A stretch of DNA of 37,596 nucleotides from an uncultured Rhodopila sp. GTDB lineage: Bacteria; Pseudomonadota; Alphaproteobacteria; Acetobacterales; Acetobacteraceae. Where the stretch lies: assembly GCF_903915725.1 (NCBI RefSeq), contig NZ_CAIWTY010000040.1:1-37596 (forward strand). The letters run 5' to 3'. Shown in pieces: positions 36,135 through 37,596 of the stretch; position 1 is the first letter of the stretch, and every line of letters begins with the position of its first letter. The notes below the pieces were generated by a model that saw nothing but the letters and a program-made list of their open reading frames with translations, had not been told where the DNA came from and did not search any database. The translations under genes and the position numbers were made by a program.

Positions 36135-37595
36135 CTACCCGAACGTAATCGCCGTCCCGCCGTGGCCGTCGGACGCAAGGTGGAACGTGCCGGTCGTTGT
36201 GTAATTGCCAATGAGACCAAACGAGGCGCTGTTGGTTCCATCGCCGACCGTGACGGTGCCGCCATTGACCGGACCCGGGAGCGCCGGAGCGAAACCAACC
36301 GTGTCCGTCGCACCGAACGCCACCGAACCGGCATCGATCGTGTCGCCCGTTCGGAACCCGGCGATCGTGGCACCGAACAAGCCCGTTGCCCCGGTTTCAA
36401 GCGACTCACCGCCATGCAGGAACTGCAGCGAACTGTTCGGCCCGACACCGGTAGCAAAATCCAGCCCCGCGGTGCCGTCCAGGATGAAATTCCCGTTGCC
36501 GCTCACCGCCCCGGTGAACGCCAGCGTGCCGGAAGAAACATCGACCAATCCTGAATTGTCCAGCGAAGCGGAAATGCTCGTCGTGCCGGTGCCGCCGTTC
36601 TTCAAGATCATGCCAGCATTGACGATCGAGCCGGTGCCCGCCGTGGTCACCGAACCGTTGCCAGTGATGTTGAGCACCCCATCGGCCGTGTTGTTTAATG
36701 TCGCGCTGTGCGCCGAAATCCCAGCGGCGCCGCCGCCGAGCGCCATCGTGCCGCCGGTCCATGTCAGCATCTGATCGTTCTCGATCGTCCGTCCGCCGTC
36801 GATCTGGACCGAACCGCTGAGAATGGAGTTGCCTTCGAGAACCGTGGTCCCGCTGCCCGTCTCCAGGCCGCCCGCCAGCGTGGCGCTGCCGGTAAGTCTG
36901 ACTATGCCGCTACCATCGATCGTGCCGCCGGTCTGGGTGAAGGCGTTCTGAACGGTGGCATCGTGGGACCCGAGCAGCAGCGCGCCCGCCGATACATTCA
37001 CCGTCGGGAGGATCGCATTGGCCGCCGACAGATCGAGCGTGCCGCCGTTGATCGCCGTGTCGGCGGAATAGGTGCCGCCGGTGACGGTGAACGTGTTGCT
37101 GAGGCCCGAGGCCGTGGTGCCGAATTGCAGCACCGCGCTGCCGCCGGCGTATAGATGCGACCCGTCGGAGCTGCCGCCGCCGTTCAGGCTGAGCGTGCCG
37201 CTCTGCACCTGGAGGTAGCCGCTGTTCACCGTCGCCGCGTCGATATTGATCACGCCCGCACCGGCGAACACCGCGGTGACGGCGCCGGCTGCGTTGTCGA
37301 ACACCGCGGTGCCTTGGGCCTGGATCCGCGCGCCGCCGGTCACGTAGAAGATCGCGTCATTGCTGAGGGTGCCGCCGTTCAGCAGGATGTTGCCCGACGT
37401 CCAGTTCAGCCAGGCGTTATTCTGCACCGTCCGGCCGGTGTCGATCTCGATTGAACCGCCGATGCTGCCGCCGCCTTGCAGCACGGTAATGCCGCTGCCG
37501 GTTTCCTTTCCGCCGGTCAGGGTGGCGCTGCCGAACGATTGCAGCGTGCCGCTGCCGTCGATCGTGCCGCCGGTCTGCCGCAGGACGATCTGGGC
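36135..37595 (-). CDS. Large repetitive surface or secreted protein, C-terminal part (partial)
   Basis: The minus-strand frame is open from the window edge to the TAG at 36135-36137, so at least 486 residues of a larger protein are seen; the start is outside. Sequence is Gly/Thr/Ser/Asn-rich, built from short beta-strand repeats such as TGGTIDGSG, GSATLAGGLETGSGTTVLEG and DNSGLVDVSSGTLAFTG, expected for a right-handed beta-helix like those of large adhesins and autotransporter passengers. A longer 214-residue unit is repeated. The C-terminus (GNYTTTGTFHLASDGHGGTAITFG is the final strand region, positions 36135-36209) is no autotransporter barrel; endings of this kind occur in big proteins thought to leave by type I secretion. 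An in-frame GTG at 37484 is not a real start. Confidence 0.8.
   Translation of the reverse strand, partial: AQIVLRQTGGTIDGSGTLQSFGSATLTGGKETGSGITVLQGGGSIGGSIEIDTGRTVQNNAWLNWTSGNILLNGGTLSNDAIFYVTGGARIQAQGTAVFDNAAGAVTAVFAGAGVINIDAATVNSGYLQVQSGTLSLNGGGSSDGSHLYAGGSAVLQFGTTASGLSNTFTVTGGTYSADTAINGGTLDLSAANAILPTVNVSAGALLLGSHDATVQNAFTQTGGTIDGSGIVRLTGSATLAGGLETGSGTTVLEGNSILSGSVQIDGGRTIENDQMLTWTGGTMALGGGAAGISAHSATLNNTADGVLNITGNGSVTTAGTGSIVNAGMILKNGGTGTTSISASLDNSGLVDVSSGTLAFTGAVSGNGNFILDGTAGLDFATGVGPNSSLQFLHGGESLETGATGLFGATIAGFRTGDTIDAGSVAFGATDTVGFAPALPGPVNGGTVTVGDGTNSASFGLIGNYTTTGTFHLASDGHGGTAITFG
36919..37560 (-). repeat. One 642-bp (214-aa) repeat period within the partial surface protein gene
   Basis: The segment ATCGTGCCGCCGGTCTG occurs at 36919 and again at 37561, in the same frame. 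The translated units match beyond it: TGGTIDGSGIVRLTGSATL against TGGTIDGSGTLQSFGSATL, then QIDGGRTIENDQ against EIDTGRTVQNNA. More units probably lie beyond the window. Confidence 0.75.
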
Positions 37596-37596
37596 C

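Overview
The window is GC-rich DNA from what looks like an alphaproteobacterium. The rpoC tail, the form II CoxL-like protein, the NirBD/NarK set and palindromic intergenic repeats of the GTCATG...CATCCACG type point towards Rhodospirillales/Acetobacteraceae. That assignment is inference; no rRNA gene is present to confirm it.

Layout. (1) 1-340: the 3' end of rpoC with a strong intrinsic terminator, then about 1 kb with no recognisable gene. (2) 1381-4069: a possible 39-codon ORF and a large orphan hybrid histidine kinase. (3) 4195-12012: a polysaccharide locus read left to right. It starts with an exact sigma-54 type -24/-12 element and a divergent GlmS paralogue. Then come a hexapeptide acyltransferase, two glycosyltransferases, an OmpA-like lipoprotein, a Wzz/GumC-type co-polymerase without a kinase domain, and a small membrane protein. 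Most neighbours overlap by ATGA. (4) 12234-16414, minus strand: an unfamiliar two-gene operon. One protein is a membrane-anchored helical protein. The other, 1016 aa, has TPR-like repeats followed by about one and a half copies of a domain resembling the cytosolic part of FlhA/SctV (FHIPEP), with no type III secretion or flagellar gene in view. This is the most novel item here. (5) 16556-19816: an OsmC-like protein, a DegP/HtrA protease and a secreted GDSL esterase with a PEP-CTERM sorting tail. (6) 20119-26863: nitrate assimilation (NarK-type transporter, short NasA/NarB-type nitrate reductase, a coupled 115-aa protein, NirB, NirD), split by two palindromic repeats. (7) 26920-26994: tRNA-Thr(UGU). 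(8) 26996-29658, minus strand: an EmrAB-type efflux pair, divergent from uvrC. (9) 31888-34615: an orphan form II CO/xanthine dehydrogenase-like large subunit, divergent from an FmdB-like zinc ribbon. (10) 34846 to the end: two surface or exported proteins, one with tandem CBM60-like modules and one the C-terminal part of a large repetitive protein that runs off the window.

Five copies (12060 to 31845, plus 6190) of one mirrored, multi-hairpin repeat lie only between genes. The left-hand stems of different copies differ by compensating changes, so the fold appears to be what is kept.

Functional picture. The cell makes and exports a polysaccharide, probably under RpoN control, carries envelope quality control and surface proteins (HtrA, PEP-CTERM esterase, CBM60 protein, giant repetitive protein), and can use nitrate as a nitrogen source. 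The TPR/FHIPEP-like pair has no obvious partner in these pathways.
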